From the NCBI GenBank assembly GCA_030065055.1, contig JASJDS010000051.1, forward strand, positions 1 to 39,474: a DNA stretch of 39,474 nucleotides. Reading direction: 5' to 3'. The position numbers and the translations under genes were made by a program. Position 1 is the first letter of the stretch. Each line of letters opens with the position of its first letter. Origin of the DNA: Calothrix sp. MO_192.B10. Lineage in GTDB: Bacteria > Cyanobacteriota > Cyanobacteriia > Cyanobacteriales > Nostocaceae. Below are positions 7,550 to 16,634 of this stretch, in pieces. Below the pieces are notes generated by a model. That model saw only the letters and a program-made list of their open reading frames with translations, was not told the origin of the DNA and did not search any database.

Positions 7550-8323
7550 TTAAAATCGGTCTTTCATCCCTCGCAAACGAGCAAAGGTTTGCACTGGATT
7601 TTGGCTTTTGGTTACTACTTGTAAAGCTGGCTGAGAATAGCGTAAAAAAGGATTGGTCTGTTTCTCTACTCCCAATATAGAAGGAACTGTAGCCTCTCCC
7701 CGTTGACGAGAAGCCTGCACTTGTAGGTAACGATTTTGAAGTTCAGTATTGTCCTGATCCACAGTTAAAGCGAACTGGAGATTTTTGAGAGTATATTCAT
7801 GGGCACACCATACCCGCGTATTATCTGGCAAAGCAGCAAGTTTACTTAATGAATCCACCATTTGCTGTGGCGTACCCTCAAACAAACGCCCACACCCCCC
7901 TGCAAATAGAGTATCCCCACAAAATAATTCTCCCACCTCTCCCGGCTTTTCTGGGGGAAAATAGTAGGCAATATGAGCGCGGGTATGCCCAGGAACAAAA
8001 ATTACTTCCCCTATTCTATCTGCAAACTGGATGCGATCGCCTTGTCGTAAAAATACCTGCTGTCCAGGGATTCTACCTCTATCCTCAGCACCACCATATA
8101 CTTTCACTTCTGGGAACTTTTGCATTAACCGTAGATTTGCCCCTACATGATCGTAATGATGATGAGTATTAAAAATTGCCACTAGCTCTGCTGATAATTG
8201 ATCGAGTTGCTCCAAAACAGGCTCTGCTTCTGCTGGATCGACTACCGCAGCAATATTTTGTTGAATATCATGCAATAAAAAAATGTAATTATCCGAGAGA
8301 GCATGAAGACGAATTACTTGCAC
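7550..8323 (-). CDS. gloB: hydroxyacylglutathione hydrolase (glyoxalase II)
   Basis: Metallo-beta-lactamase fold hydrolase that splits S-lactoylglutathione to lactate and glutathione in methylglyoxal detoxification. The signature THHHYDH (53-59) gives His54, His56, Asp58 and His59 of the binuclear metal site. Further ligands appear in [20 protein letters not shown] and CAHEYTLKN. The length (257 aa) and C-terminal substrate-binding helices, ending in RLRGMKDRF, match the family. The start is the ATG at 8323, shortly after a long AT-rich spacer that probably holds its promoter. Confidence 0.95.
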   Translation of the reverse strand: MQVIRLHALSDNYIFLLHDIQQNIAAVVDPAEAEPVLEQLDQLSAELVAIFNTHHHYDHVGANLRLMQKFPEVKVYGGAEDRGRIPGQQVFLRQGDRIQFADRIGEVIFVPGHTRAHIAYYFPPEKPGEVGELFCGDTLFAGGCGRLFEGTPQQMVDSLSKLAALPDNTRVWCAHEYTLKNLQFALTVDQDNTELQNRYLQVQASRQRGEATVPSILGVEKQTNPFLRYSQPALQVVTKSQNPVQTFARLRGMKDRF

Positions 8324-8389
8324 AACTTAATCTCCTGAAATTTTCCACTTTAGTAGATTAATTGTGACAAATATTTACATTATTTTCAC

Positions 8390-8493
8390 ATCTTGCACCA
8401 CAAGATTCCCCCCGAAAATCAGAGCCTGAAACCCTTATTTATCTGTAAGGTGGGCAGTGCCCACCTTACCCTTCCACTTTATTGGTGCAAGAT
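8390..8493. repeat. nested inverted-repeat element, MITE-like
   Basis: Outer arms ATCTTGCACCA (8390-8400) and TGGTGCAAGAT (8483-8493) are perfect. The flanking CACAT/ATGTG adds imperfect symmetry. Inside is a near-perfect palindrome (8446-8470): 12-base arms GTAAGGTGGGCA and TGCCCACCTTAC around one G. A lone outer arm recurs at 20018-20030 and a degenerate one near 33479, so this is a dispersed family. The rest of the 8324-8844 spacer holds no gene. Confidence 0.65.
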
Positions 8494-8844
8494 ATGTGTA
8501 TCTGAATTCTTAATATTCTCTCTAAGAAGCATAAATAATATTTTGTAAAAAAATAAAAAACCAACAGTGCATTCACCGAAAAAACCATATATACTGAGAC
8601 AGGGAGTATAATTTTATTCAGTGTAAATTCTCTGGGATTTAAAGGATAGAGAAAGTTAGATTTATTTGTGTTCCTTGGTGTTTGATTTATACCGATGAAT
8701 GTGGTTTTAAAAAATATATATATTTGCTCTTAGCTGTTAAATTGAGTATGTTTATATTTCGGTAGTAGCATCCTATTTGATAAAAATATTTGAGCAATAG
8801 TTATTTTTTACTGCCTCATCTAGCAGCAGAAAGAATAAATTAAA

Positions 8845-9057
8845 ATGATGTACCAAACAGTTGAAAGCCAGTCAGAATTATTTGTTCAAGAATTAGTAGA
8901 TAGAATTATTGCATCTGGAGAAATGAGCCATAAAGACTATAGTTTGCTCACCTCTACAGTCATTGCTGATGGTGAGTTTAGTGATGTAGAACGTCGTCAA
9001 ATAAATCGTGTTTTTGATTATATCCAGACCGGTAGATTAAAATTAGTAGATTGGTAG
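8845..9057 (+). CDS. small conserved cyanobacterial protein, function unknown
   Basis: A 70-residue acidic, helical protein. The stretch DYSLLTSTVIADGEFSDVERRQINRVFDYIQTGRLKLVD resembles, from memory, a family of short orphan cyanobacterial proteins that end in an INR-FDY-QTGR motif. I know no function for it. It has no signal peptide, cysteine pair or membrane segment. It stands alone between two AT-rich spacers. The ATG at 8845 is followed at once by a second ATG (8848), so the first residue is uncertain by one codon. Confidence 0.75.
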   Translation: MMYQTVESQSELFVQELVDRIIASGEMSHKDYSLLTSTVIADGEFSDVERRQINRVFDYIQTGRLKLVDW

Positions 9058-9369
9058 AAATGGTTATACATATTGACCAATAGCTAGCATCGATGATTGA
9101 CAAATAGAAGCAGGAAATATCATATAATTACTAATTTATAACCTGTATTCGTCGGCATCTAATTTTATTTATTATTCTGCTTATATCCATGATGATAGAC
9201 TTATATATACTCCATTATTTTAGCCATTCAATATTTACCCATATTTATGACTAAAGCTATACAATGTTTCCGGAGCATTAATTATATTTAACAAATTATT
9301 TGATTCTATTCATGATTATTCATAAATTACATGAAAATATATATAAACAAATAACCAGGCTTTTGAATC
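9058..9369. other. AT-rich spacer upstream of the glycan cluster
   Basis: This stretch of about 310 bases is very AT-rich with no usable reading frame. It probably contains the promoter of the glycosyltransferase cluster, but I cannot name a specific -35/-10 pair. No repeat family was recognised. Confidence 0.5.
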
Positions 9370-10386
9370 ATGGCTCCATTTGTGTCCATAATTATTAATT
9401 GTTTCAATCAGGGTTGTTATCTTGAACGTTCAGTGAAAAGTGTACTGTCACAGACATTTCAAGATATTGAGTGTCTAATTGTGGATGACGGTTCTAGCGA
9501 TAATACCCGTGAAGTTGCTGAAGCTTTAATAAGCTTGGATTCACGAGTCAAATATTTTCGTCAAAAAAACGGGGGATTACCTGCTGCTCGTAATTTTGGG
9601 TTGCAAAAATCTCAAGGAGAATGGATTCAGTTTTTAGATGCAGATGATTGGATTCATGAAGATAAAATTAGATTTCAACTGAGTCATTTGTCTCCAGATA
9701 AAACTAGTTCAGGAATTGTATTATATTCTGATTATGAACGAGTAGTTTTTAACGGCGATAATCAGATTATTGCCCGACAAGAAAATATAATTGGTGAATT
9801 AACAACAGATGAGCTAATCCAACGTTTATTAATTCCTGATTTCTTAGTTAAATCTCCTCACCCCGCCCTGCAACAAGCTATTTTAATGCATAAAAGTGTG
9901 TTGAGTAGGACTAAATTTCCAGAATTATTAAAGGCACTAGGAGACAGATACTTTGCAATAGATATTTTAAATCAAGATGCTCATTTTATTTATACACCAA
10001 TTATAGGAGCTTACTATACAAAACATCAGTCTAACCGGACAAATAATTGGCATTACATGAAGCAATATTATATTGCATTCTATGAATTGATCTGCAAAAA
10101 TTATCCACATCTCATCAGCCTATGTCATATAGGCTTAGATTTTTTGTTAGATGAATCCATTCGGGAAAAAGAAAAAGATAACTTTAATAAATTAATCAAA
10201 ATAACTCCTACACCAGTCAAATTATTAGACAACAAAATAAAAATTCACTATAAAAACTGGATAAAAATATTTTACTTATTGCGAATCATATCTCCTAGCT
10301 TTATATTGTATGAGAAATATCGCGGACCCCGTTCTCGAAAAATCATCAATTTATTGAATAGAACATTTGTGCATCTAAAAAAATAA
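9370..10386 (+). CDS. family 2 glycosyltransferase
   Basis: GT-A fold inverting glycosyltransferase (GT2). The N-terminal strand VSIIINCFNQGCYLERSVKSV is followed by the nucleotide-binding VDDGSSD (38-44), the acceptor/ribose block KNGGLPAARNFGLQKSQGEW and the metal-binding DAD (90-92, in FLDADDW). The 338-residue length and a less conserved, basic C-terminal third are usual. The donor and acceptor sugars cannot be read. First gene of the cluster; the next gene starts about 110 bp on, past a dispersed hairpin. The coding DNA is strongly AT-rich. Confidence 0.93.
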   Translation: MAPFVSIIINCFNQGCYLERSVKSVLSQTFQDIECLIVDDGSSDNTREVAEALISLDSRVKYFRQKNGGLPAARNFGLQKSQGEWIQFLDADDWIHEDKIRFQLSHLSPDKTSSGIVLYSDYERVVFNGDNQIIARQENIIGELTTDELIQRLLIPDFLVKSPHPALQQAILMHKSVLSRTKFPELLKALGDRYFAIDILNQDAHFIYTPIIGAYYTKHQSNRTNNWHYMKQYYIAFYELICKNYPHLISLCHIGLDFLLDESIREKEKDNFNKLIKITPTPVKLLDNKIKIHYKNWIKIFYLLRIISPSFILYEKYRGPRSRKIINLLNRTFVHLKK

Positions 10387-10411
10387 CTCTAGTTTTGAGG
10401 GCTAGGTAACA

Positions 10412-10442
10412 GATCCCCGACTTCTTAAATAAATCGGGGATC
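10412..10442. repeat. dispersed hairpin with GATCCCCGA arms
   Basis: Nine-base arms GATCCCCGA (10412-10420) and TCGGGGATC (10434-10442) flank a 13-base loop. This is a common cyanobacterial intergenic palindrome. It sits between the first two glycosyltransferase genes and could attenuate or process the transcript, but there is no T-run. Confidence 0.7.
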
Positions 10443-10494
10443 GCTCACACCCGCGACTCATGAAAGTGTATGAACATCACTAAATTGAAGTAAT

Positions 10495-11544
10495 ATGCTA
10501 ATCAAACAAGAAATAAAAAATATTAAGATTTTATTTGAGAAAATACTAACTATATTATCTTACTTGTTAGCATATAAAACCTCATACTTCAAATTCATTG
10601 GCGATACTCTTGTAAAGAAGTCATCCCTAGTAAATACAGAAATAGAATATGATTTAGTATTTGTAATTTTTGGCTTTGCTAAAAATTGGATATTAGAGGC
10701 AATATGTAGAGAGATTGCAACTTATTTTTCTGGTAAATACTGCTTTCACTATTCAGAAACAGATTTACCTCCATCTAAAGCTTATTTTATTGCACATTAT
10801 TCTTTTTTACCACCGTGTTTAAAACAAAATCCTCATATGTGGTGGAGCAAAATACTGGTTTGGTATACTCACCCTAGAAACGATTTAGGTATTAGTAATG
10901 AGGAATTGATATATGTACTAAACAAGGCGACAAAAGTGATATGTGCTTGTTCGCAGTTTGCCAGGTTACTAGTTTCCCAAGGCTTGAAATCTGAACGGGT
11001 TACTTATATTTTAGGAGCAGCAGACCCTAATATATTTCAATCTCATCAACGTCAGAATGGTGCAGTTGGTTTTTGCACAGCTTTCTATTACCGAAAAGAA
11101 CCGGAGCGAATTTTCAATATTATCAAAATGATGCCCCACAGAAAATTTATTCTTCTTGGTAAAGGATGGGAAAAGTACGAAAAATTTCTAGAGATGCAAT
11201 CTTTACCAAATTTTTCTTATATTGAAGCTCCCTACTCTGACTATCCTCAGTATTATGCTTTAATGGATGTTTTTGTTTCCCCTGCAAAGTTAGAAGGAGG
11301 ACCAATTCCTTTAGTTGAGACGATGATGTGTAATGTGGTTCCTGTGGCTAGTAATACTGGATTTGCGCCGGATTTAATTGTACATGGTGAAAATGGATTT
11401 ATATTTGATGTTGATAGTTCTGTTGAGGATATATGTGAATTAATTGATCAAGCTTTTGAAATTAAAGCAGATGTTAGAAAGGGAGTTCAGCATTTGAGTT
11501 GGGAAAATTTTTCTTTGAATGTGCAAAAAATAATGCAATCATGA
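10495..11544 (+). CDS. family 4-like glycosyltransferase
   Basis: A GT-B fold enzyme recognised by its C-terminal half: the start of the second Rossmann domain (GAVGFCTAFYYRKEPERIF), the substrate loop (LLGKGWEKY) and the nucleotide-sugar motif EGGPIPLVE (267-275) followed by CNVVPVASNTGFAPDLI. The N-terminal ~50 residues are basic and hydrophobic (IKILFEKILTILSYLLAYK), perhaps a membrane-binding helix. The N-domain is poorly conserved and I cannot assign a sugar. The ATG at 10495 has only a weak purine run upstream. Probably part of the same glycan assembly line as its neighbours. Confidence 0.85.
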   Translation: MLIKQEIKNIKILFEKILTILSYLLAYKTSYFKFIGDTLVKKSSLVNTEIEYDLVFVIFGFAKNWILEAICREIATYFSGKYCFHYSETDLPPSKAYFIAHYSFLPPCLKQNPHMWWSKILVWYTHPRNDLGISNEELIYVLNKATKVICACSQFARLLVSQGLKSERVTYILGAADPNIFQSHQRQNGAVGFCTAFYYRKEPERIFNIIKMMPHRKFILLGKGWEKYEKFLEMQSLPNFSYIEAPYSDYPQYYALMDVFVSPAKLEGGPIPLVETMMCNVVPVASNTGFAPDLIVHGENGFIFDVDSSVEDICELIDQAFEIKADVRKGVQHLSWENFSLNVQKIMQS

Positions 11545-11611
11545 AGTATAAGCCTCTAAACAGGGCTGTGAAATTTACTCAATTTTGAGATGATTTATTT
11601 TAGTAATTATA

Positions 11612-12766
11612 GTGATTAAATTTTCATTATTAGTTAGTGACTTGTCTGGTGGAGGTGCTGTGCGAGCATTTTTACTATGTCAAACACTTAAAAAACTAGC
11701 TTATGAGGTTGAGATAATAGGTTTCTTATTTGGTAAGGAATTATATGCCATACCACCTGATAATATTCAGATTATTACTGTTAATGGAGAGAAATATCCC
11801 AAGTTTATTGGTGCTGCTCGCACAGCTTTAAAAAAAATCACTGGAGACATTATTTATGCAGTTAAACCAAAGCCAACTAGCTTTGGTCTATCTTTAATTA
11901 AAAAATTCCAAACCAACCGTCCTGTTATCGTAGATATGGATGACTGGGAATTGAGCTGGCATGGAGGAGATGAATGGAAATATAATCCCAGTATTAAACA
12001 ATTTTATCGGGATATTTTTAAGCCAAATGGAGCTTTAAAAAATCCAGATCATCCACTTTATTTGACATGGGTAGAAAAATTGTTACATCAAGCGGATGCA
12101 ATTACTATAGATACTAATTTTCTCCAACAACGCTTTGGTGGAGTATATTTACCTAATGGTAAAGATACTGACTTATTCAATCCCAATAAATACAGTCCGG
12201 AAATAAGTAGGGAACGTTATGGTCTTTCTAATTATAGAATTTTGATGTTTCCTGGGGCACCAAGACCTCATAAGGGAGTGGAAGATGTATTACTAGCTTT
12301 AGATTTGCTCAATCAACCAGATTTGAGACTGGTAATTGTCGGTGGTAGTCCCTATGATGATTATGACGATCGCTTGATGGCAAAATGGGGACAGTGGATT
12401 ATCAAGTTACCAAAATGTCCTGTGGAAGAAATGCCTGGGATAGTAGCTGCTGCCCATGTGGTGGTGGTTCCCCAGCGAGATACTCTCACTGCTCGCGCTC
12501 AGTTCCCTCTCAAGTTATCAGATGGCATGGCAATGGCTAAACCCGTATTATCCACAGGAGTAGGAGATATCCCAGAAATTTTAGGTGATACTGGTTATCT
12601 AGTTGACCCTAGCTCCCCAGAACAAATTGCCCAACAAATTCAGTTAATCTTTGAGGATTTAGATGCAGCCAATGAACGAGGAAACAGAGCAAGAGTCAGA
12701 TGTGTAGAAAAATATAGCATAGAGGCAATGGCATCCATCTTAAAGTCAGTAATTACTCGGTTGTAA
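11612..12766 (+). CDS. family 4 glycosyltransferase
   Basis: A complete GT-B protein of 384 aa. The N-terminal glycine-rich acceptor loop is SDLSGGGAVRAFLLCQ (9-24). The second domain opens with FPGAPRPHKGVEDVLLAL (213-230) and the nucleotide-sugar site is FPLKLSDGMAMAKPVLSTGVGDIPEILGD (from 298), where the usual E-x7-E first Glu is replaced by the KLSDGMA form seen in many GT4 enzymes. The start is GTG at 11612; no ATG precedes the glycine loop. It lies 67 bp after the preceding glycosyltransferase on the same strand. Sugar specificity is unknown. Confidence 0.92.
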   Translation: MIKFSLLVSDLSGGGAVRAFLLCQTLKKLAYEVEIIGFLFGKELYAIPPDNIQIITVNGEKYPKFIGAARTALKKITGDIIYAVKPKPTSFGLSLIKKFQTNRPVIVDMDDWELSWHGGDEWKYNPSIKQFYRDIFKPNGALKNPDHPLYLTWVEKLLHQADAITIDTNFLQQRFGGVYLPNGKDTDLFNPNKYSPEISRERYGLSNYRILMFPGAPRPHKGVEDVLLALDLLNQPDLRLVIVGGSPYDDYDDRLMAKWGQWIIKLPKCPVEEMPGIVAAAHVVVVPQRDTLTARAQFPLKLSDGMAMAKPVLSTGVGDIPEILGDTGYLVDPSSPEQIAQQIQLIFEDLDAANERGNRARVRCVEKYSIEAMASILKSVITRL

Positions 12767-12802
12767 GTCACATAATTAACGACCATAAATTAAAGGAATG
12801 TA

Positions 12803-12846
12803 GAATGAGCGAATGAGCGAATGAGCGAATGAGCGAATGAGCGAAT
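12803..12846. repeat. octamer tandem repeat (GAATGAGC x5)
   Basis: Five exact copies of GAATGAGC (12803-12842) plus a partial GAAT. The same unit appears singly near 24758. It lies in the 394-bp spacer before the ABC exporter. A GC-rich mini-hairpin CGGGG-N6-CCCCG follows at 12860-12875. The rest of the spacer has no credible gene. Confidence 0.85.
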
Positions 12847-13160
12847 TACGTAGGAGCAACGGGGATTTTACCCCGACGCAAAACGCACTGCTTATAGAAG
12901 CAGGGGAATTCAACCCCCCCAAGGTTGGTTAAACAAGGATTATGGGACAATATTTTATTTTCCAGATTGATAATATTTTGAGAGTAATTATAGTAAGTTG
13001 AAGGGCAAATCCTGTTTATATCTTTGCCTCGGAGGTGCGTACTATATTTTCTAAATTCAATTAATAAATGCAATTATCTGGAGATGATTGATTGATCAAT
13101 TGAATCGAGCATCAAGGAAACTATAATTAATGTTATTGGTTGGTAATTATCAACAACCCA

Positions 13161-15407
13161 ATGTCTACAAATAAATTGTTACTAAAATTCGCTAAACCAT
13201 ATCCTGGACTAATTTTTTTCACTATATTGTTAGGTTTTTCCGGAGCATTCTTCAATGGTGTTGGTACAACTTTAATTGTTCCAGTTGTTTTAAAAATAGT
13301 GGGGCAAGATATAGATTTATCTAATGCTCCTGTTTTACTCAAAGCAATTATTCAACCATTTGATAGTCTGCCAGATAATTATCGTTTATGGGTAATGGCA
13401 GGTTCAATTTTATTGATAATTATTTGCAAAAATTTAGCTAATTATGCTAGCAATCTCGTATCTAGTAGCTTGACGCGCAAACTGACTGCTGATATGCGAG
13501 AAGCTGGTATCAAGTTATTGCTAGAAATAGATATAGATTATTATGCCAAGACGAAAATTGGCGATTTAATTAACCGGATTGGTGGAGAAATTGCCAGGAC
13601 TGCCAGTGCTATTGGTAATGTTATGAGGCTAATTATCTTAGTAATTACGATTTTAGTTTTTGTCGGATTACTACTATCAATTTCCTGGCAATTAACCATC
13701 GCAGCTACGTTTTTACTATCTTTAATTACCCTAGCCAACCAATATGCCATTGCCCGTTCCCACAGGTTTGGCAAAGTCTTGAGTGATATGTCTCGGGCTT
13801 ATTCGGTTGCAATTCTGGAAATCTTTAGTGGTATTCGACTAGTCAAATCTACGGGTAATGAAGAAAAAGAGTATAAAAGGATTCAAAAGTTAATCCGCGA
13901 TCGCGAGAAATCAGATTTTCAGTCCCAGGCTAATTCTGCTGCCATCGCCCCCTTGAGTGAGGTAATGGGAATTACTTCCTTGCTGTTAATTATTATCTTG
14001 AGTAAATTCCTATTTAAAGACCAAATTACTGCGATTTCCACCATATTACTCACCTATTTATTGGTCTTGCTCAGATTATTACCATTTATTTCCCAATTAA
14101 ATACCCTCCGCAGTAGTTTTGCTAATACTGCTACTAGTGTGGATATAGTAGCTGATTTTCTCAACCGAGCCAATAAACCTTTGATGGGTAATGGTAGTAT
14201 TACTTACAAACCAATAAAAAAAGGGATACATTTCCAGAATATCTCTTTTGCTTATCCTGGTAGTGACAAATCTGTACTTGAAGATATTGATTTATGTTTA
14301 CCCTGCGGTACAACCCTGGCTTTAGTTGGTAGTTCTGGGGCGGGGAAATCAACCTTAGCAGATTTATTACCCAGATTTTACGATCCTACTTCTGGTGTGA
14401 TTACCATTGATGGGACGGATTTACGGGAGTTTGACATCCAATCCCTACGTCAAGCAATGGGAATTGTCAGTCAAGATACCTTTCTCTTTAATGACTCAAT
14501 TAGAAATAATATTGCCTATGGGAAACCCGGAGCTACAGAAGCAGAAATTATTACTGCCGCCAAACTAGCAAATGCTGATGAATTTGTGAGTAAATTACCA
14601 CAAGATTTTGATACCATTATAGGCGATCGCGGGGTAATGTTATCTGGAGGACAAAAGCAAAGATTAGCCATAGCTCGCGCACTCCTGCAAAATCCGGAAA
14701 TTCTGATTCTAGATGAAGCCACCAGTGCTTTAGATACGGTTTCTGAACGCTTAGTACAAGAGGCGATTGATAACCTCAGTCGGGAACGTACCACCTTGGT
14801 AATTGCTCACCGCCTATCTACTGTACAAAAAGCCAATCAAATTGCTGTGTTAGATGCAGGAAGAGTTGTGGAGGTGGGGAAACATGAAGAATTACTACAA
14901 AAAGGAGGTTACTACTCCCGTCTTTACTCCATGCAATTTCAGGAAGAGTATCAGCTGGATAACAAACGTCAGGAAAGCTTAATTCGCATTTCCCATGAAA
15001 TTCGGACGCGGCTGAATTCAATGATTGGCTCTTTAATTTTACTACTTGATGATTTAGTGGACAGTCCTCAAGAGCAGCAGGAATTAATTGAAAAAGCCTA
15101 CACATCAGCCTGGAGAATTCTCTGTACCATTGATACATTTGACGATATTATTAACCTCCAAATTAAATGCCAATCCCTATCATTGGCAGAACTAAATCAT
15201 AATCTCACTAATCAATATCAAAGCTTAAGAAGTCTCTGCAATCAGTTTCGCATACGCGTCAATCCGATGATTGCTTCTTTACGTTCCCTGGCGGATGATG
15301 TCATAGATACATCTCAACAAAAAAAAGAATTAATTGCAGAAGCTTATCATGCTGCTACTGATGTATTAAAACAATTAGAAGATTTTGAAGATATTACACA
15401 AACATAA
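13161..15407 (+). CDS. MsbA-like ABC exporter with C-terminal tandem HisKA-like modules
   Basis: A half-transporter with a membrane domain (about residues 10-320, six hydrophobic spans), then an ATPase domain: Walker A GSSGAGKST (390-398), signature LSGGQ (494-498), Walker B ILILDE (514-519) and switch His550. Exporters of this kind flip lipid-linked glycans or lipids across the inner membrane, which fits the surrounding glycosyltransferases. The ATPase ends near residue 590. About 150 extra residues follow, made of two aligned ~57-residue repeats. The first (604-660) reads like a histidine-kinase dimerisation (HisKA/DHp) domain: SHEIRTRLNSMIG then an EQQELIEKAY helix. The second (about 684-740) aligns without gaps but has CNQ in place of SHE. 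No HATPase domain follows. I chose the ATG at 13161; a TTG at 13140 would add seven residues. Confidence 0.93.
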   Translation: MSTNKLLLKFAKPYPGLIFFTILLGFSGAFFNGVGTTLIVPVVLKIVGQDIDLSNAPVLLKAIIQPFDSLPDNYRLWVMAGSILLIIICKNLANYASNLVSSSLTRKLTADMREAGIKLLLEIDIDYYAKTKIGDLINRIGGEIARTASAIGNVMRLIILVITILVFVGLLLSISWQLTIAATFLLSLITLANQYAIARSHRFGKVLSDMSRAYSVAILEIFSGIRLVKSTGNEEKEYKRIQKLIRDREKSDFQSQANSAAIAPLSEVMGITSLLLIIILSKFLFKDQITAISTILLTYLLVLLRLLPFISQLNTLRSSFANTATSVDIVADFLNRANKPLMGNGSITYKPIKKGIHFQNISFAYPGSDKSVLEDIDLCLPCGTTLALVGSSGAGKSTLADLLPRFYDPTSGVITIDGTDLREFDIQSLRQAMGIVSQDTFLFNDSIRNNIAYGKPGATEAEIITAAKLANADEFVSKLPQDFDTIIGDRGVMLSGGQKQRLAIARALLQNPEILILDEATSALDTVSERLVQEAIDNLSRERTTLVIAHRLSTVQKANQIAVLDAGRVVEVGKHEELLQKGGYYSRLYSMQFQEEYQLDNKRQESLIRISHEIRTRLNSMIGSLILLLDDLVDSPQEQQELIEKAYTSAWRILCTIDTFDDIINLQIKCQSLSLAELNHNLTNQYQSLRSLCNQFRIRVNPMIASLRSLADDVIDTSQQKKELIAEAYHAATDVLKQLEDFEDITQT
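14985..15404 (+). other. encoded tandem HisKA/DHp-like domains
   Basis: This is the DNA for the exporter's C-terminal extension. Repeat 1 carries the H-box-like SHEIRTRLNSMIGSL and repeat 2 the matching FRIRVNPMIASLRSL. The pair share R-x-R-x-N-x-MI-x-SL, DD-x-x-D, ELI-x-x-AY and F-x-DI, about 24 identities in 57 by eye. The phospho-acceptor His is present only in repeat 1. Confidence 0.75.
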
Positions 15408-15411
15408 ATTC

Positions 15412-16623
15412 ATGCAAAATGTCTGTTTGCAGAAAAACTATATTTTTTTTGTGATGGATGAGTTACCTCAACCGGCAGCTCACTTAGTTCAATCTAGCAA
15501 TGCAGCAAATGCAGCAGCAAACTTGGGTTATGCCACAGTTTTGGTATATCCTTCCCAAGGATTAACAACACTTAGCCCATTGAATTTAATTCGTCCATTT
15601 CAACCCAGAAAGCCACCCCGGAAAATTGTCAAATTTTATAATCTCCAGGACAAGCTAAAAGTGGCTCCCATACCGATGCCTTTTCCAATTAATCATATTA
15701 AAAGTAAATTCACTGACCCTAATACTATTGCCTGTAAATATTATTTACCATTTCACCTACTTCCGACTACTAAACTTGTCCACAGTCGTGATTGGAATTT
15801 CGTCAAGGCTGCTATTAAAAATGGCATTCCAGCTATTTATGAACATCATCACCATGAAAATAAGAAATTTGAATTAGAAATTGTGCATCATCCCCTGTTT
15901 CAAATTTCTATCACAGTCACTGATACCATTAGTCAGACAATGATTGAAAATGGGATGCCTCCAGACAAGGTGATTACCCTACACAATGGTTACAATCGAT
16001 TGTTTATGGCAAGGCAAACCGAAAAAGCAACAGAATGGCGGAAAAAGTTGCTCCAGCACAGTCAAGAAAAATTGGTAGTTTATGCAGGAGCATTAAGAAA
16101 ATTTAAAGGAGTTGATATTTTAATTGATGTTGCTCGTCAAATGCCAAATGTGCAATTTGCCTGTGCTGGTGGTACCCAAGAAGAGGTAGAACATTATCAG
16201 CAATTAGCGCGAGAAAAGTACGCTGAAAATATTAAATTTTTAGGGTACATATTGCATGAAGAATTAGCATCTTTGCTGCAAGCAGCAGATATTTTGGCTC
16301 ATCCTCATTGTTTGGGTAATGCTGCCACTTTTACCTCTCCCCTGAAATTATTTGACTACCTCGCTTCTGGAACTCCCATCGTCGCCACGGAAATTCCTTC
16401 ATTAATGGAGTTTAAGCATACTAAAGCCATAGCTGCTTGGTGTGAACCAGATAATCCTAGCCAATTTGCTCAAGCAGTGGCGAGGGTTTTAGAAACTCAT
16501 CCCAGACAAATAGCAGGTTATGCAGATAGTATAGAATTCGTCAAACAGTTTTCTTGGGAAAATAGAGCAGCAAAAATTCTCAGTTATGTTGATGAATCTT
16601 ATCGTCCACCAATCTGTAACTAA
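15412..16623 (+). CDS. family 4 glycosyltransferase
   Basis: GT-B enzyme. The N-domain has IFFVMDELPQPAAHLVQSSNAANAAANLGY and a striking EHHHHE (144-149) in the linker region where GT4 proteins often have EHH. The second domain starts VVYAGALRKFKGVDIL and the donor site is FTSPLKLFDYLASGTPIVATEIPSL. The ATG at 15412 follows the exporter stop by four bases, so translation is probably coupled. The next gene starts 12 bases after this one ends. Sugar unknown. Confidence 0.92.
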   Translation: MQNVCLQKNYIFFVMDELPQPAAHLVQSSNAANAAANLGYATVLVYPSQGLTTLSPLNLIRPFQPRKPPRKIVKFYNLQDKLKVAPIPMPFPINHIKSKFTDPNTIACKYYLPFHLLPTTKLVHSRDWNFVKAAIKNGIPAIYEHHHHENKKFELEIVHHPLFQISITVTDTISQTMIENGMPPDKVITLHNGYNRLFMARQTEKATEWRKKLLQHSQEKLVVYAGALRKFKGVDILIDVARQMPNVQFACAGGTQEEVEHYQQLAREKYAENIKFLGYILHEELASLLQAADILAHPHCLGNAATFTSPLKLFDYLASGTPIVATEIPSLMEFKHTKAIAAWCEPDNPSQFAQAVARVLETHPRQIAGYADSIEFVKQFSWENRAAKILSYVDESYRPPICN

Positions 16624-16634
16624 GGATTAAACAA

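Noticed and set aside
12846-13073. A 75-codon leftward frame before the exporter
   Set aside because: Its end comes from a small GC-rich repeat (CGGGG-N6-CCCCG) and the rest is AT-rich spacer; no conserved sequence is seen.
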